Assembly (NCBI RefSeq): GCF_000718165.1
Contig: NZ_JOEY01000004.1
Coordinates: 186,001-250,000 of the forward strand
Length of the DNA stretch: 64,000 nt
From: Streptomyces fulvoviolaceus
Lineage (GTDB): Bacteria; Actinomycetota; Actinomycetes; Streptomycetales; Streptomycetaceae
Direction: 5' to 3'
Each line of letters starts with the position of its first letter. Within the stretch, counting starts at the first letter, position 1. The translations under genes were made by a program, and so were the position numbers. Positions 7,422 through 16,058 of the stretch are shown in pieces. The notes beneath the pieces were generated by a model. The model did no database searches and was not told the origin of the DNA. It saw only the letters and a program-made list of their open reading frames with translations.

Positions 7422-8081
7422 CTACCGGTTCGGCGGTGCCACCGGTGTGGGCAGGTCCAACGCACGGCCGAGGGCGGAGGTGACAGGGGTGGCGTGATCG
7501 GGCAGGTGCAGGGCGGCCCAGGCGGCGGCCAGTTGGAGGAAGTCGATCAGGTCGCGCTCTGCGTCGGCGAGCAGGCGACGCAGATCGGTGACGGGTAGCT
7601 CGATCACCGGGCTGTCGTCGTGCTCGGCGTCGACGGTCAATCGGACGACTTCGCCGTGCCGTTCAGCGAGCGGAGAGGGGTCGTGGCCGAAGGAGGCCCA
7701 GCCCTTGCCGTCGATGGCCTCAAGCCAGTCGCGCCTCTCGTCCAGACCGTTGCAGCAGCCCGGCAGCAGCGTGGTGCCGGTTGCGGTGTCAGCGATCCGC
7801 AGGCCGCCGGATGCGAAGAGGTCGTCCATGGTGAGCAGTCCGTGCAGGAAGCCCCCGAGTGGGTCGGTGGGCCGTGGTGGGCGCCCGTCGTCCTCGGGAT
7901 CGATGTTGTTGCATTCGGCGATCCGCATCACCGCTGTGCCGACCTCGGCAGGATCGAGCCTGCCGCTGAGCGGCAGGTAGCCGTATGGCCCGGACTCCGC
8001 GACAGGCCAGAGGGTGAAGCCGTCGGAGGCGTGGATCTCCAGGACGGGCTGCAGAACGATCACCCAGGAAGTCTGCGGCAC
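7422..8081 (-). CDS. Hypothetical protein
   Basis: This is an unrecognised 219-residue soluble protein starting at a GTG (MPQTSWVIVLQPVLEIHASDGF). Codon bias is normal for Streptomyces, so I take it as a real chromosomal gene. Features are an N-terminal segment WPVAESGPYGYLPLSG, two adjacent cysteines in LLPGCCNGLDERRDW, and a C-terminal helical part (LRRLLADAERDLIDFLQLAAAWAALHL). The combination resembles small Streptomyces proteins found near SUKH or immunity-type genes, but I cannot name the family. It is the first gene to the right of the putative island boundary. Confidence 0.65.
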   Translation of the reverse strand: MPQTSWVIVLQPVLEIHASDGFTLWPVAESGPYGYLPLSGRLDPAEVGTAVMRIAECNNIDPEDDGRPPRPTDPLGGFLHGLLTMDDLFASGGLRIADTATGTTLLPGCCNGLDERRDWLEAIDGKGWASFGHDPSPLAERHGEVVRLTVDAEHDDSPVIELPVTDLRRLLADAERDLIDFLQLAAAWAALHLPDHATPVTSALGRALDLPTPVAPPNR

Positions 8082-8487
8082 CCCTGCTCACGCCGCACGG
8101 CGATTTCTGCGCGACCTCCTGCTCTCGCGCGTCCGTCACACTGCCGACGGGAGCGGGCTGTCCCTGCATCGATCATCCGGTCAGCGGGACGTTGTGCAGG
8201 CGGGCGATGCCGAGCACTGCCGACGACCGCCTGGTCGACGGCCCACTCCACCTGGCACGGAGTGGGCTGGAACGCCTGCTTCTTCACGTTGTTGCGGGCG
8301 ACGGCGCAGGTGCGCTCGGCCGTGTCCTCGCTCGGGTCGTCGGGCGCGGATGCGGCGGCGAGCCGCGTGGACTGAGCGCCGCTGCCGGACGCGGACGACT
8401 TCGCGAGCCGCGGGAGCGCCGGGGGGACTCCCGTCCCCTGGCGTTCGGCAGCAGTGGCAGCAGCTGCCGGAGCTGAGTGCGGCGGCG
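8082..8487. other. Decayed intergenic region with possible minus-strand relic
   Basis: No intact gene is visible. On the minus strand, about 8180-8470, one frame reads as a plausible secreted protein tail (TCAVARNNVKKQAFQP, CQVEWAVDQAVVG) and then turns into nonsense. A compensating frame gives a different C-terminus, so this looks like a frameshifted relic. I do not recognise its family. Confidence 0.35.
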
Positions 8488-8862
8488 ATGGCCGTACTGA
8501 CCGGCCGCGTCGGCGGTCGGCCCGACGCGTCGTCGGCGCCCCGCGCCTACGAGGGGAAGGAGATCCCCGGGGGCGGACGCAGGAAGTGGGCCGTCGACGG
8601 GATCGGCTTCTCGAAGATCGACTTCTCGCTGGTCTCCAAGCTCGACTACGACAGCCTGGAACGGTCGCAGAAGACCGCACCCGTGCGGAAGACCCCGTTC
8701 CCACAGGGCAAGCCCACGGAGCGGTCGATCGTCGTCGCCCTGGCCGACATCAACTGCGAACGAGGACGCCCTCAATGCGGCGGAGAAGGTGCTGGGCACC
8801 CGAGTGCCCGGGGTGGTACGGCTCGCACAGAGGTCCGGGGTTTGGGGCGGCGGGAAGTGGTG
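8488..8862 (+). pseudogene. Frameshifted gene remnant of unknown function
   Basis: From 8488 one frame reads like real protein: SAPRAYEGKEIPGGGRRKW, then IGFSKIDFSLVSKLDYDSLE and KKTPFP-like basic/proline runs, then RSIVVALADIN. At about 8756-8765 the coding signal moves to another frame that continues EDALNAAEKVLGTRVPGVV and ends at a TGA at 8860-8862. A single-base indel therefore seems to break the gene. No clear start or ribosome binding site remains. Function unknown. Confidence 0.45.
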
Positions 8863-8873
8863 AGGCGGCTGGG

Positions 8874-9932
8874 ATGTCTCAGCGCCTCCTCACAGCCGCC
8901 CCTCAGGAAAGTCCCGCGCCCGAGCGCACGCAGGGCCGGGACGCCTTCTTCGACAACGCCAAGTACCTGGCGATAGTCCTGGTGGCGGCGGGCCACGCGT
9001 GGGAGCCGCTGCGGGACGGCAGCCGGACGGTGTCCGCGCTGTACATGGTGGTGTACGCCTTCCACATGCCGGCGTTCATCGTCGTCTCCGGGTACTTCTC
9101 GCGGAACTTCGACGGGAGCCCGGAGCGGCTGAAGCGGCTGCTGACCGGGCTCGTCGTGCCGTACGTCGTGTTCGAGACGGCGTACACCCTCTTCACTAGG
9201 TGGACCGACCAGGAGCCGGACCGGCCCGTCAGCCTCCTGGATCCCCTCTACCTGACGTGGTTCCTGGTGGCGCTGTTCATGTGGCGGCTGACCACCCCCT
9301 TCTGGAAGCGGGTGCGCCATCCCCTGCCGATCGCGCTCGCCGTCGCCATGCTCGCGACCCTCGCGCCGTCGATCGGCAACGACCTCGATCTGCAGCGGGC
9401 CCTGCAGTTCCTGCCGTACTTCGTGCTGGGGCTGTGCCTGCAGCCGGAGCACTTCCGGATGCTGCGGCGCCGTGCGGTGCGGGTGTGGGCCGTGCCGGTG
9501 TTCGTGTGCGCGCTCGTGATCGCGTACTGGGCGGTGCCGCGGATGAGCGGTGCCTGGTTCTACCACCGCGACAGCGCCGCGGAGTTGGGCGCGCCCGCCT
9601 GGTCCGGGCCGCTGATGACCCTGGTCGCCTTCGGCTGCTCGCTGCTCCTGGTCGCCTGTTTCCTCTCCCTGGTGCCCGGGCGGCGGATGTGGTTCACGGT
9701 GCTGGGCGCGGGCACGCTGTACGGCTATCTGCTGCACGGGTTCCTCGCGCAGGGCGCCAAGTTCTGGGGCTGGTACGACCCCGCCTGGATCCAGGGGCCG
9801 CTCGGCGCGCTCGTCGTCGGTGTCGTCGCCGCCGCGATCGTGACCGTGCTGTGCACCCCGCCCGTGCGGCGCGTCTTCCGTTGCGTGGTGGAGCCGGAGA
9901 TGCGGTGGGGCTTCCGCCGAGAGACCGTGTGA
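8874..9932 (+). CDS. Acyltransferase 3 family membrane protein
   Basis: This 352-residue multi-pass membrane protein begins MSQRLLTAAPQ. The frame is open far upstream, but the coding pattern changes before 8874. Soon after the start come RDAFFDNAKYLAIVLVAAGH and YAFHMPAFIVVSGYF, the typical opening of the acyltransferase 3 (AT3/NodX-like) fold. The catalytic-type His lies in the AGHAW segment. About ten hydrophobic helices follow, including PYFVLGLCLQP and TLYGYLLHGFLAQG. Such enzymes transfer acetyl or other acyl groups onto cell-surface glycans or secondary metabolites at the membrane. The substrate is unknown. ppiB follows 42 bp downstream on the same strand. Confidence 0.85.
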   Translation: MSQRLLTAAPQESPAPERTQGRDAFFDNAKYLAIVLVAAGHAWEPLRDGSRTVSALYMVVYAFHMPAFIVVSGYFSRNFDGSPERLKRLLTGLVVPYVVFETAYTLFTRWTDQEPDRPVSLLDPLYLTWFLVALFMWRLTTPFWKRVRHPLPIALAVAMLATLAPSIGNDLDLQRALQFLPYFVLGLCLQPEHFRMLRRRAVRVWAVPVFVCALVIAYWAVPRMSGAWFYHRDSAAELGAPAWSGPLMTLVAFGCSLLLVACFLSLVPGRRMWFTVLGAGTLYGYLLHGFLAQGAKFWGWYDPAWIQGPLGALVVGVVAAAIVTVLCTPPVRRVFRCVVEPEMRWGFRRETV

Positions 9933-9974
9933 CAAGATGCTTCGGTCATGCCATACCAGAAAGGGACGATTCCC

Positions 9975-10475
9975 ATGTCCAGGGTCGAGCTGACCACGAA
10001 CTTCGGCCGTATCGTTCTCGAGCTCAATGACGCCGAGGCGCCCAAGACCGTCGAGAACTTCCTGTCGTACGTCCAGAACGGGCACTACGACGGCACGATC
10101 TTCCACCGGGTGATCCCGGGCTTCATGGTCCAGGGCGGCGGCTTCACCGCGGACATGGCGCAGAAGCCCACCCAGGCGCCGGTCCAGAACGAGGCCGACA
10201 ACGGTCTGAAGAACACCGCCTACACCGTGGCGATGGCGCGCACCAGCGACCCGCACTCGGCGACGGCCCAGTTCTTCGTCAACGTCGCGGACAACGCCTT
10301 CCTCAACTTCACGGCGAAGAACCCGAACGGCTGGGGCTACACCGTCTTCGGCCGCGTCGTCGAGGGTCAGGACGTCGTCGACCAGATCACGGGCGTCAAG
10401 ACGGGCAGCAGCCGCGGTCACCAGGACGTGCCCACGCAGTCGGTCGTCATCGAGAGCGCCAAGGTCGTCGGCTGA
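9975..10475 (+). CDS. ppiB: Peptidyl-prolyl cis-trans isomerase, cyclophilin type
   Basis: This 166-residue cyclophilin catalyses proline cis-trans isomerisation during protein folding in the cytoplasm. Core motifs are [17 protein letters not shown] (with the catalytic Arg), LAMART-like [19 protein letters not shown], and [16 protein letters not shown]. Length and motif order match the short bacterial PpiB class with no signal peptide. The start at 9975 is chosen because GGGACG lies 7 nt upstream and it gives the usual family length. An ATG at 9948 would add nine residues without a good ribosome binding site. The gene is close behind the acyltransferase and convergent with ku. Confidence 0.95.
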   Translation: MSRVELTTNFGRIVLELNDAEAPKTVENFLSYVQNGHYDGTIFHRVIPGFMVQGGGFTADMAQKPTQAPVQNEADNGLKNTAYTVAMARTSDPHSATAQFFVNVADNAFLNFTAKNPNGWGYTVFGRVVEGQDVVDQITGVKTGSSRGHQDVPTQSVVIESAKVVG

Positions 10476-10535
10476 CCGACGGCTCTCAACAGGGCTCAAC
10501 AGGGCTGACGGGACCTGCGGCTGTCACGCCGCAGG

Positions 10536-11570
10536 TCACGCGGTCCGTTTGCGGGCGGTCGTCTTCTTGGCCGCCGTCTTCTTCGTCCCCCGAGTCGACT
10601 GGGCGGTCGACTTCGCCGTCGACTTCGCCGTCGACTTCTTCGCAGCCGCCGTCGTCTTCTTCGCAGCCGCCGTCGTCTTCTTCGCGGCAGCCGTCTTCTT
10701 CGCCGTGGACGTCGACTTCTTGCCGGCCGTCTGCTTGGGCGTGGCGCGAGCCGGCTTGCGGGCCGGGAGGCGTGTCACCTCCGCCTCCTCCTCGCCCCGC
10801 GACTCCTTCGCGTCCCGCACGCTCTTCTCCAGCGCGGCCATCAGGTCGAGCACCTTGCCGCCGCGAGCCGCTTCGGGAGCCTCCGGCGGCGCCTCGCCCG
10901 CGGCCTTCGCGGCGACGACCTCCTCCAGGGCCTCGCGGTACTCGTCGTGCAGGTCGTCGAGGTCGATCTCGCCGAGGGTGTCCATCAGGGCGTCCGCGAG
11001 GTCGAGTTCCTTGTCGTTGACCGTGACGTCGGTGTCGGGGGCGACGCCCTGCGGGGCGCGGACCTCGTCCGGCCAGAGCAGTCCGTGCATGGCGATGGCG
11101 TCCTCGACCACGCGGAGCATGCCCAGGCGCTCACGGCCGCGTAGCGCGAACTTCGCGATGGCCACCTTGTTGCTGCGCTTCAGCGCCTCCCTCAGCAGCG
11201 TGTACGGCTTGGCCGCCGGGACGCCGCCCGCCGCGAGGTAGTACGCGGCCTCCATCTGGAGCGGGTCGATCCGGTCCGCCGGGACGAAGGCCACGATCTC
11301 GATCGTCTTCGCCGTCGGAAGCGGCAGATGGGCGAGGTCCTCGTCCGTGATCGGGATGATCGTGCCGTCCGCGTCCTCGTAGCCCTTGCCGATCTCCGCC
11401 CCGGTGACCTCCCGCTCCTCCAGCTCGCAGACCTTGCGGTAGCGGATGCGGCCGCCGTCCTCCAGATGGATCTGGCGGAAGGAGATCGAGTGGCTCTCGG
11501 TGGCGTTCACCAGCTTGATCGGGATGCTGACCAGGCCGAACGAGATGGCGCCGTTCCATATGGATCGCAC
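10536..11570 (-). CDS. ku: Ku protein (non-homologous end joining)
   Basis: This is a prokaryotic Ku homologue of about 344 residues, a homodimeric ring that binds DNA double-strand ends and recruits LigD. The N-terminus MRSIWNGAISFGLVSIPIKL is diagnostic, and the core beta-barrel continues through ISFRQIH, TKTIEIVAFVP-like segments and MEAAYYLAAGG. After about residue 255 the protein becomes a lysine/alanine/threonine-rich tail built from repeated AAKKTTA and STAKSTA units, as in actinobacterial Ku proteins with a basic DNA-binding extension. The GTG at 11570 is preferred (AAAGG 9 nt upstream). An in-frame GTG at 11579 adds three residues. It is divergent from the LigD polymerase-domain gene, with ~70 bp between the starts. 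Confidence 0.95.
   Translation of the reverse strand: MRSIWNGAISFGLVSIPIKLVNATESHSISFRQIHLEDGGRIRYRKVCELEEREVTGAEIGKGYEDADGTIIPITDEDLAHLPLPTAKTIEIVAFVPADRIDPLQMEAAYYLAAGGVPAAKPYTLLREALKRSNKVAIAKFALRGRERLGMLRVVEDAIAMHGLLWPDEVRAPQGVAPDTDVTVNDKELDLADALMDTLGEIDLDDLHDEYREALEEVVAAKAAGEAPPEAPEAARGGKVLDLMAALEKSVRDAKESRGEEEAEVTRLPARKPARATPKQTAGKKSTSTAKKTAAAKKTTAAAKKTTAAAKKSTAKSTAKSTAQSTRGTKKTAAKKTTARKRTA
10588..10722. repeat. Short tandem repeats encoding the Ku basic tail
   Basis: The 3' part of ku carries imperfect tandem units. One is the 12-nt GTCGACTTCGCC type at 10608-10634. The other is a 30-nt unit beginning TTCTTCGCAGCCGCC, repeated around 10635-10695 (plus-strand reading). They encode the AAKKTTA/STAKSTA runs of the tail. 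Such repeats commonly vary in copy number between strains. Confidence 0.7.
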
Positions 11571-11642
11571 GTGCAGCACCCTTTCGGTCGGTTTAGTGGA
11601 TCTTCTTCACATTTACTCCGCAATACCTGGAATTCTCATCGT

Positions 11643-12524
11643 ATGACGCCGATCACAGAGGTGGAGGGGCGACGGCTCGCGCTCAGCAACCTGGAGAAAG
11701 TGCTGTACCCGGCGACCGGCTTCACCAAGGGCGAGGTGCTGCACTACTACGCCACCACCGCCGACGTCCTGCTACCCCATCTGCGGGACCGTCCGGTGTC
11801 CTTCCTGCGTTACCCGGACGGACCCGACGGCGAGGTGTTCTTCACCAAGAACGTCCCGCCGGGTACGCCCGACTGGGTCACCACCGCCGAGGTGCCCCGT
11901 TCGGAGGGGCCGGCGCGGATGGTGCTCGTGCAGGACCTCGCGAGTCTGATGTGGGCCGCCAATCTCGTCACCGAGTTCCACACGCCCCAGTGGGTGATCG
12001 GCGCCCCCGGCGAGGCCGACCGGCTCGTCTTCGACCTCGACCCCGGTGCACCCGCCGGCATCGTCGAGTGCTGCGAGGTCGCGCTGTGGCTGCGCGAGCG
12101 GCTGGCGGCGGACGGGATCGAGGCGTACGCCAAGACCTCCGGCTCGAAGGGGCTGCATCTGCTGGCGGCGGTGCGCGGATCAACGTCCGAGCAGGTGTCG
12201 GAGTACGCCAAGGAGCTCGCCGTGGAGGCCGAGAAGGCCATGCCCCGGCTGGTCGTCCACCGGATGACGCGCAGCCTGCGCCCCGGGAAGGTCTTCGTCG
12301 ACTGGAGCCAGAACGCCGCCCGCAAGACCACCGCCACGCCCTACACCCTGCGCGCCCGCCCCGAGCCGACCGTGTCCGCGCCGGTCACCTGGGAGGAGGT
12401 CGAGGACTGCCGCTCCCCCGACCAACTCACCTTCCTGGCAGCGGACTTGGCCCCACGCATCCAGGCCTACGGCGACCTGCTGGCCCCGCTCCTCGACCCG
12501 GACCACGCGGGCCCGCTCCCCTGA
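11643..12524 (+). CDS. ligD: LigD-type polymerase/primase domain protein
   Basis: This 293-residue protein is a stand-alone archaeo-eukaryotic primase-type polymerase domain, as found in bacterial LigD, which fills gaps during Ku-dependent end joining. Visible motifs are PVSFLRYPDG (about residue 51), MVLVQDLASLMWAANL, the metal-binding RLVFDLDPG (about 128-135), KTSGSKGLHLL (164-174) and VFVDWSQNAARKT. There is no ligase or 3'-phosphoesterase domain, so the ligase must be encoded elsewhere. The ATG at 11643 gives the usual N-terminus (VEGRRLALSNLEKVLYP). It is divergent from ku across a short shared promoter region, consistent with joint regulation. Confidence 0.93.
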   Translation: MTPITEVEGRRLALSNLEKVLYPATGFTKGEVLHYYATTADVLLPHLRDRPVSFLRYPDGPDGEVFFTKNVPPGTPDWVTTAEVPRSEGPARMVLVQDLASLMWAANLVTEFHTPQWVIGAPGEADRLVFDLDPGAPAGIVECCEVALWLRERLAADGIEAYAKTSGSKGLHLLAAVRGSTSEQVSEYAKELAVEAEKAMPRLVVHRMTRSLRPGKVFVDWSQNAARKTTATPYTLRARPEPTVSAPVTWEEVEDCRSPDQLTFLAADLAPRIQAYGDLLAPLLDPDHAGPLP

Positions 12525-12562
12525 CTCCCGCAAAGAGGGGGACCCCACGAAGAAGGAGCCGC

Positions 12563-13843
12563 ATGCACGCACGACCATCCACCCGCACCGCCGCCATCGG
12601 CCTGACCGCTCTCGCCCTCGTCGCCCTGCCCTGGGCGACGACACCCACGGAAGCCGCCACCAGGAAGGCCCCGGGCTCCACCGTCATCACCGACTGGAGC
12701 AGGACCGCCATGGACGTCGTCTCCGTCGACGCCCAGCGCCCCGCCGCCGAGCCCTTCCTCTGGTACGGCTTCGTCTCGGCCGCCGTCTACAACGCGGTCG
12801 TCGGCATCGAGGGCCGCTACACCCCGTACAAGTGGCACGCCCGCGGCCCGCGCGGCGCCTCCTCCGAGGCGGCCGCCGCGACCGCCGCCCGCCGGGTGCT
12901 CCTGACCTACTTCCCGGCGTCGAAGACGCGGATCGACACCGCCTACACCGCGTCCCTCGCGAAGGTTCCCGACGGCCAGGCGGAGAAGCAGGGCGTCCGC
13001 TTCGGGGAGCGCGCCGCCGCGCGGATCATCGAGCTGCGCAAGGACGACGGGCGCGACGCGAAGGTGACGTTCGACCCGACGCCCGCCCCCGGCGTCTGGC
13101 GCCCCGCGCCGCCGGACCACCGCCCCGCCGTCAACCCGTGGCTCGGCAAGGTGCGGCCGATGACCTTCGACGACCCGGCCCGGTTCGTGCCGGGCCCGCC
13201 GCCCGCGCTGACCTCGAAGCGGTACGCCCGTGAACTGGCCGAGGTGAAGGCGGTGGGCGCCAAGAACAGCACCGAGCGGAGCTCCTGGGAGACCGAGACC
13301 GCGCTCTTCTTCTCCGACCCGCTGCCGCAGCAGCTCCAGCGCGGCTACGCCGACCGCGTCATGCGGCACAAGCTGGACATCGTCGACGCGGCCCGGCTGT
13401 TCGCCGCCGCCAACACCGCGTCGGCCGACGCGACGATCACCACCTGGAACGCCAAGTTCCACTACGCCCTGTGGCGCCCGGTCCACGCGGTCCGGCTGGC
13501 CGACACCGACGGCAACCCGGCCACCGAGGCCGACCCGGCCTGGGAGCCGCTGCTGCGTACGCCTCCGTACCCGGAGTACATCGGCGGCCACTGCGCCAAC
13601 GACGGCGCCGTCATGGCCGTACTCGACGGACTGACCGGCGGGGACATCGACCTGCGCCTCACGTCGGCACCGACGGGCACCACCCGGACGTACACCAGCT
13701 CCGCCGACTTCAACCGGGACGTCATCAACGCGCGGATCTGGAGCGGGATCCACTTCCGCACCGCCGACGTGGTCGGCAACCGGATCGGCCGGCACATCGG
13801 CGAGCGGGCGCTCCGCCACCATTTCCAGCCACTGCACCGGTGA
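12563..13843 (+). CDS. Secreted vanadium-dependent haloperoxidase-like protein, copy 1
   Basis: This 426-residue protein has an N-terminal signal peptide (about residues 1-32, with a hydrophobic GLTALALVALPW core) and a ribosome binding site AAGGAG 7 nt before ATG. It belongs to the vanadium haloperoxidase / PAP2 superfamily, which uses bound vanadate or phosphate to oxidise halides or hydrolyse phosphate esters. The three oxyanion-binding motifs are all present: KFHYALWRP (K-x6-RP), EYIGGH in place of the P-S-G-H motif, and ARIWSGIHFR (R-x5-H). Activity and substrate cannot be decided from sequence. It is about two-thirds identical by eye to the next gene, so the two are a tandem duplication. 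Confidence 0.85.
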   Translation: MHARPSTRTAAIGLTALALVALPWATTPTEAATRKAPGSTVITDWSRTAMDVVSVDAQRPAAEPFLWYGFVSAAVYNAVVGIEGRYTPYKWHARGPRGASSEAAAATAARRVLLTYFPASKTRIDTAYTASLAKVPDGQAEKQGVRFGERAAARIIELRKDDGRDAKVTFDPTPAPGVWRPAPPDHRPAVNPWLGKVRPMTFDDPARFVPGPPPALTSKRYARELAEVKAVGAKNSTERSSWETETALFFSDPLPQQLQRGYADRVMRHKLDIVDAARLFAAANTASADATITTWNAKFHYALWRPVHAVRLADTDGNPATEADPAWEPLLRTPPYPEYIGGHCANDGAVMAVLDGLTGGDIDLRLTSAPTGTTRTYTSSADFNRDVINARIWSGIHFRTADVVGNRIGRHIGERALRHHFQPLHR

Positions 13844-13939
13844 GTTCAGCGGGCTGAGCAAAACGGCGGAACTCGCCGGTCCGCCCCGGTCATGGGTCCA
13901 ACCTTGGGCACAACACAACCGTCCAAGGGGGGACACCCC

Positions 13940-15250
13940 ATGACAAGAGACACCGCAAGCAGTGCCTTAGCACCCCGTGGCGGGCGCCGGACGCTCCTGA
14001 CCGGCCTCCTCGCCCTCGCACTCGGCACCGTGCCCTGGGCCGCCTCCGCGGCCGCCCCGCAGCAGCCCACGGCACGGACCGCGAGCCCTCAGGTGATCCT
14101 CGACTGGAGCGAGACCGCCGTCGCCACCGTCCACACGGACGCCAAGAGGCCGGTGCCCGAGCAGCTCCTCTGGTACGGCTTCGTCTCGGCCGCCGTCTAC
14201 AACGCGGTCGTCGGCATCGAGGGCCGCTACACCCCGTACAAGTGGCACGAGCGCGGTCCGCGCGGCGCCTCCTCCGAGGCGGCCGCCGCTGCCGCCGCCC
14301 ACCGGGTTCTCCTGACCTACTTCCCGGCCTCGCAGGCCCGGCTCGACGCCGCCCTCACCGCGTCCCTCGCGAAGATCCCCGACGGCCGGGCCGAGGACAA
14401 GGGCGTCGCCTTCGGCGAGCGGGCCGCCGCACGGATCGTGCAGCTGCGCGAGAACGACGGACGCGGCGCCCCGGTGACGTACGACAGGCCACCCGCGCCC
14501 GGCGTCTGGCGGCCCACCCTGCCGGCCAACGCGCCCTTCGCCGTGCCGTGGCTCGGACAGGTGCGGCCGATGCTGCTCGACTCGCCGGACCAGTTCCTGC
14601 CGGGCGCTCCGCCCACGCTGACCTCGAAGGCCTACACCCGGGAGTTCGCCGAGGTGAAGGCGGTCGGAGCGCGGACCGGCTCGACCCGCACGGCACAGCA
14701 GACCGAGACCGCGCGGTTCTTCTCCGACGCCCTGCCGCTGCAGGTTCAGGCCGCCAACCGCGGCTACGTCGAACGGCACGGGCTCGGCATCGTCGACGCG
14801 GCCCGGCTGTTCGCCGCCACCGGTACGGCGATGGCCGACGCGACGATCACGGGATGGAACGCCAAGTTCACCTACGCCCAGTGGCGGCCCATCACCGCCA
14901 TCCAGCTGGCGGACACCGACGGCAACCCCGCGACCGCGGCCGACCCGTCCTGGCTGCCGCTGCTCGACACGCCTCCGTATCCGGACTGGGTCAGCGGCCA
15001 CAACGTCAACGACGGTGCCGTGATGAGTGTCCTGAACCGCCTGACCGGCGGGGACATCGACTTCCGGATCTCGTCGGCGGTCACGGGCACGAGTCGTACG
15101 TACACCAGCGCCGCCGACTACAACCGGGACGTGATCGACGCCCGGGTGTGGGGCGGGCTGCACTTCCGCTCCAGCGACGTGGTGGCGAACAGGACGGGCG
15201 GCCGGATCGGCTCCTATGCCCTCGCCCACTACTTCAAACCGATCAAGTAG
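13940..15250 (+). CDS. Secreted vanadium-dependent haloperoxidase-like protein, copy 2
   Basis: This 436-residue paralog of the preceding gene starts at MTRDTASSALAP with a strong GGGGGGA ribosome binding site. The signal peptide (core LLTGLLALALGTVPW) is preceded by RRTLL, which could allow Tat export. The vanadate/phosphate-binding motifs are KFTYAQWRP, DWVSGH (closer to the canonical PSGH than the EYIGGH of copy 1) and ARVWGGLHFR. Long blocks such as LLWYGFVSAAVYNAVVGIEG are identical between the copies, while the segment after the signal peptide and the region near residues 250-300 diverge. It is probably in one transcription unit with copy 1, 96 bp apart. Confidence 0.85.
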   Translation: MTRDTASSALAPRGGRRTLLTGLLALALGTVPWAASAAAPQQPTARTASPQVILDWSETAVATVHTDAKRPVPEQLLWYGFVSAAVYNAVVGIEGRYTPYKWHERGPRGASSEAAAAAAAHRVLLTYFPASQARLDAALTASLAKIPDGRAEDKGVAFGERAAARIVQLRENDGRGAPVTYDRPPAPGVWRPTLPANAPFAVPWLGQVRPMLLDSPDQFLPGAPPTLTSKAYTREFAEVKAVGARTGSTRTAQQTETARFFSDALPLQVQAANRGYVERHGLGIVDAARLFAATGTAMADATITGWNAKFTYAQWRPITAIQLADTDGNPATAADPSWLPLLDTPPYPDWVSGHNVNDGAVMSVLNRLTGGDIDFRISSAVTGTSRTYTSAADYNRDVIDARVWGGLHFRSSDVVANRTGGRIGSYALAHYFKPIK

Positions 15251-15254
15251 CCGG

Positions 15255-16058
15255 CTAGATGCGCGTCCACGTGTTCCGGTCCCGTGCCATCGCGTGCAGC
15301 GCCTCCACGTCCGCCGGCTTCAGCACCCCGCCCAGGCGGGCGAGCCCTTCGAGGTCCGTGTCCTGGAGGATGCGGACCTCGCGGGGCGGGAGGGTGACCG
15401 TGACGTCCGCGGGGCCGGCCAGGGCCAGGACCGGATGGACCTCGGCGGTCAGCGCGTAGGAGGCGCGGTCGGCGTCGGCGCGGACGCGGCGCAGCAGCGG
15501 GTGCGGTTCACGGCGGCCCAGCGTGACCATGGGGTCGGCGACCGTGACCCGCTGCTTGCGGGCGTACAGGGCGTGGACGGCGAACAGTCCGCCGGGGCCG
15601 ATCAACAGGTGGTGGACGCGGTCGCCGCCGGGCAGCGGGACCGAGTGCAGCGCGTGCCACCCGGCACCGTCGAGACGGTCCAGGGCCTCTCCCACCGTCT
15701 GCTCGGCCTCCAGCGCGCGCCGCCGGGGATCGCGACGGAGCCGGTGCGGCGGGCCGGGGTCCCGGTCCAGGGCGATCTGGAGGGCCTCGCCGGGCCGGTT
15801 GGGCGCCAGGTCGTCGTCCGGGTGCAGAGACAGCCGGGCCAGCTCCGCGGGGGTCGGGACCGGCGGCGGACCCACGGCCACCGGGCCGGTCAGGAAGGGG
15901 CCGAGGACATGGAGCACGTCGTCCCGGCGGTCTTCGCTCAACAGGTTGATCCGGGCAGCCTCACGGTCGTACCAGGCGATGTTCCTGCCGTCCGTGAGGC
16001 AGACGTACAGCCGCTCCTGGCCGTGGCGCCAGGTCGGTACGACGCGCAGTCCGCTCAT
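15255..16058 (-). CDS. NERD-like domain protein (paralog of the 1361-2281 gene)
   Basis: This 267-residue soluble protein has an N-terminus (RHGQERLYVCLTDGRN, IAWYDREA) that closely parallels the NERD protein at 1361-2281. The domain follows at about residues 125-220: EQTVGEALDRLDGAGWHALHSVPLPGGDRVHHLLIGPGGLFAV. In this copy the expected DIDHLLIGPGG reads DRVHHLLIGPGG and the TKHH element becomes ALYARKQRV. Nuclease metal-binding residues are therefore altered, and it may be catalytically degenerate. The C-terminus (LKPADVEALHAMARDRNTW) again matches the paralog. It is convergent with the second haloperoxidase gene, only 4 bp apart. Confidence 0.75.
   Translation of the reverse strand: MSGLRVVPTWRHGQERLYVCLTDGRNIAWYDREAARINLLSEDRRDDVLHVLGPFLTGPVAVGPPPVPTPAELARLSLHPDDDLAPNRPGEALQIALDRDPGPPHRLRRDPRRRALEAEQTVGEALDRLDGAGWHALHSVPLPGGDRVHHLLIGPGGLFAVHALYARKQRVTVADPMVTLGRREPHPLLRRVRADADRASYALTAEVHPVLALAGPADVTVTLPPREVRILQDTDLEGLARLGGVLKPADVEALHAMARDRNTWTRI

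Noticed and set aside
8454..8873. Extension of the acyltransferase frame upstream to 8454
   Set aside because: The extra residues are Arg/Gly-rich and overlap the coding signal of the decayed gene in another frame. The AT3 fold starts right after 8874.
10588..10722. Regular repeats that could suggest a CRISPR array
   Set aside because: The units are directly adjacent, of variable length and inside the ku coding sequence. They encode the Lys-rich tail, have no spacers, and there are no cas genes.
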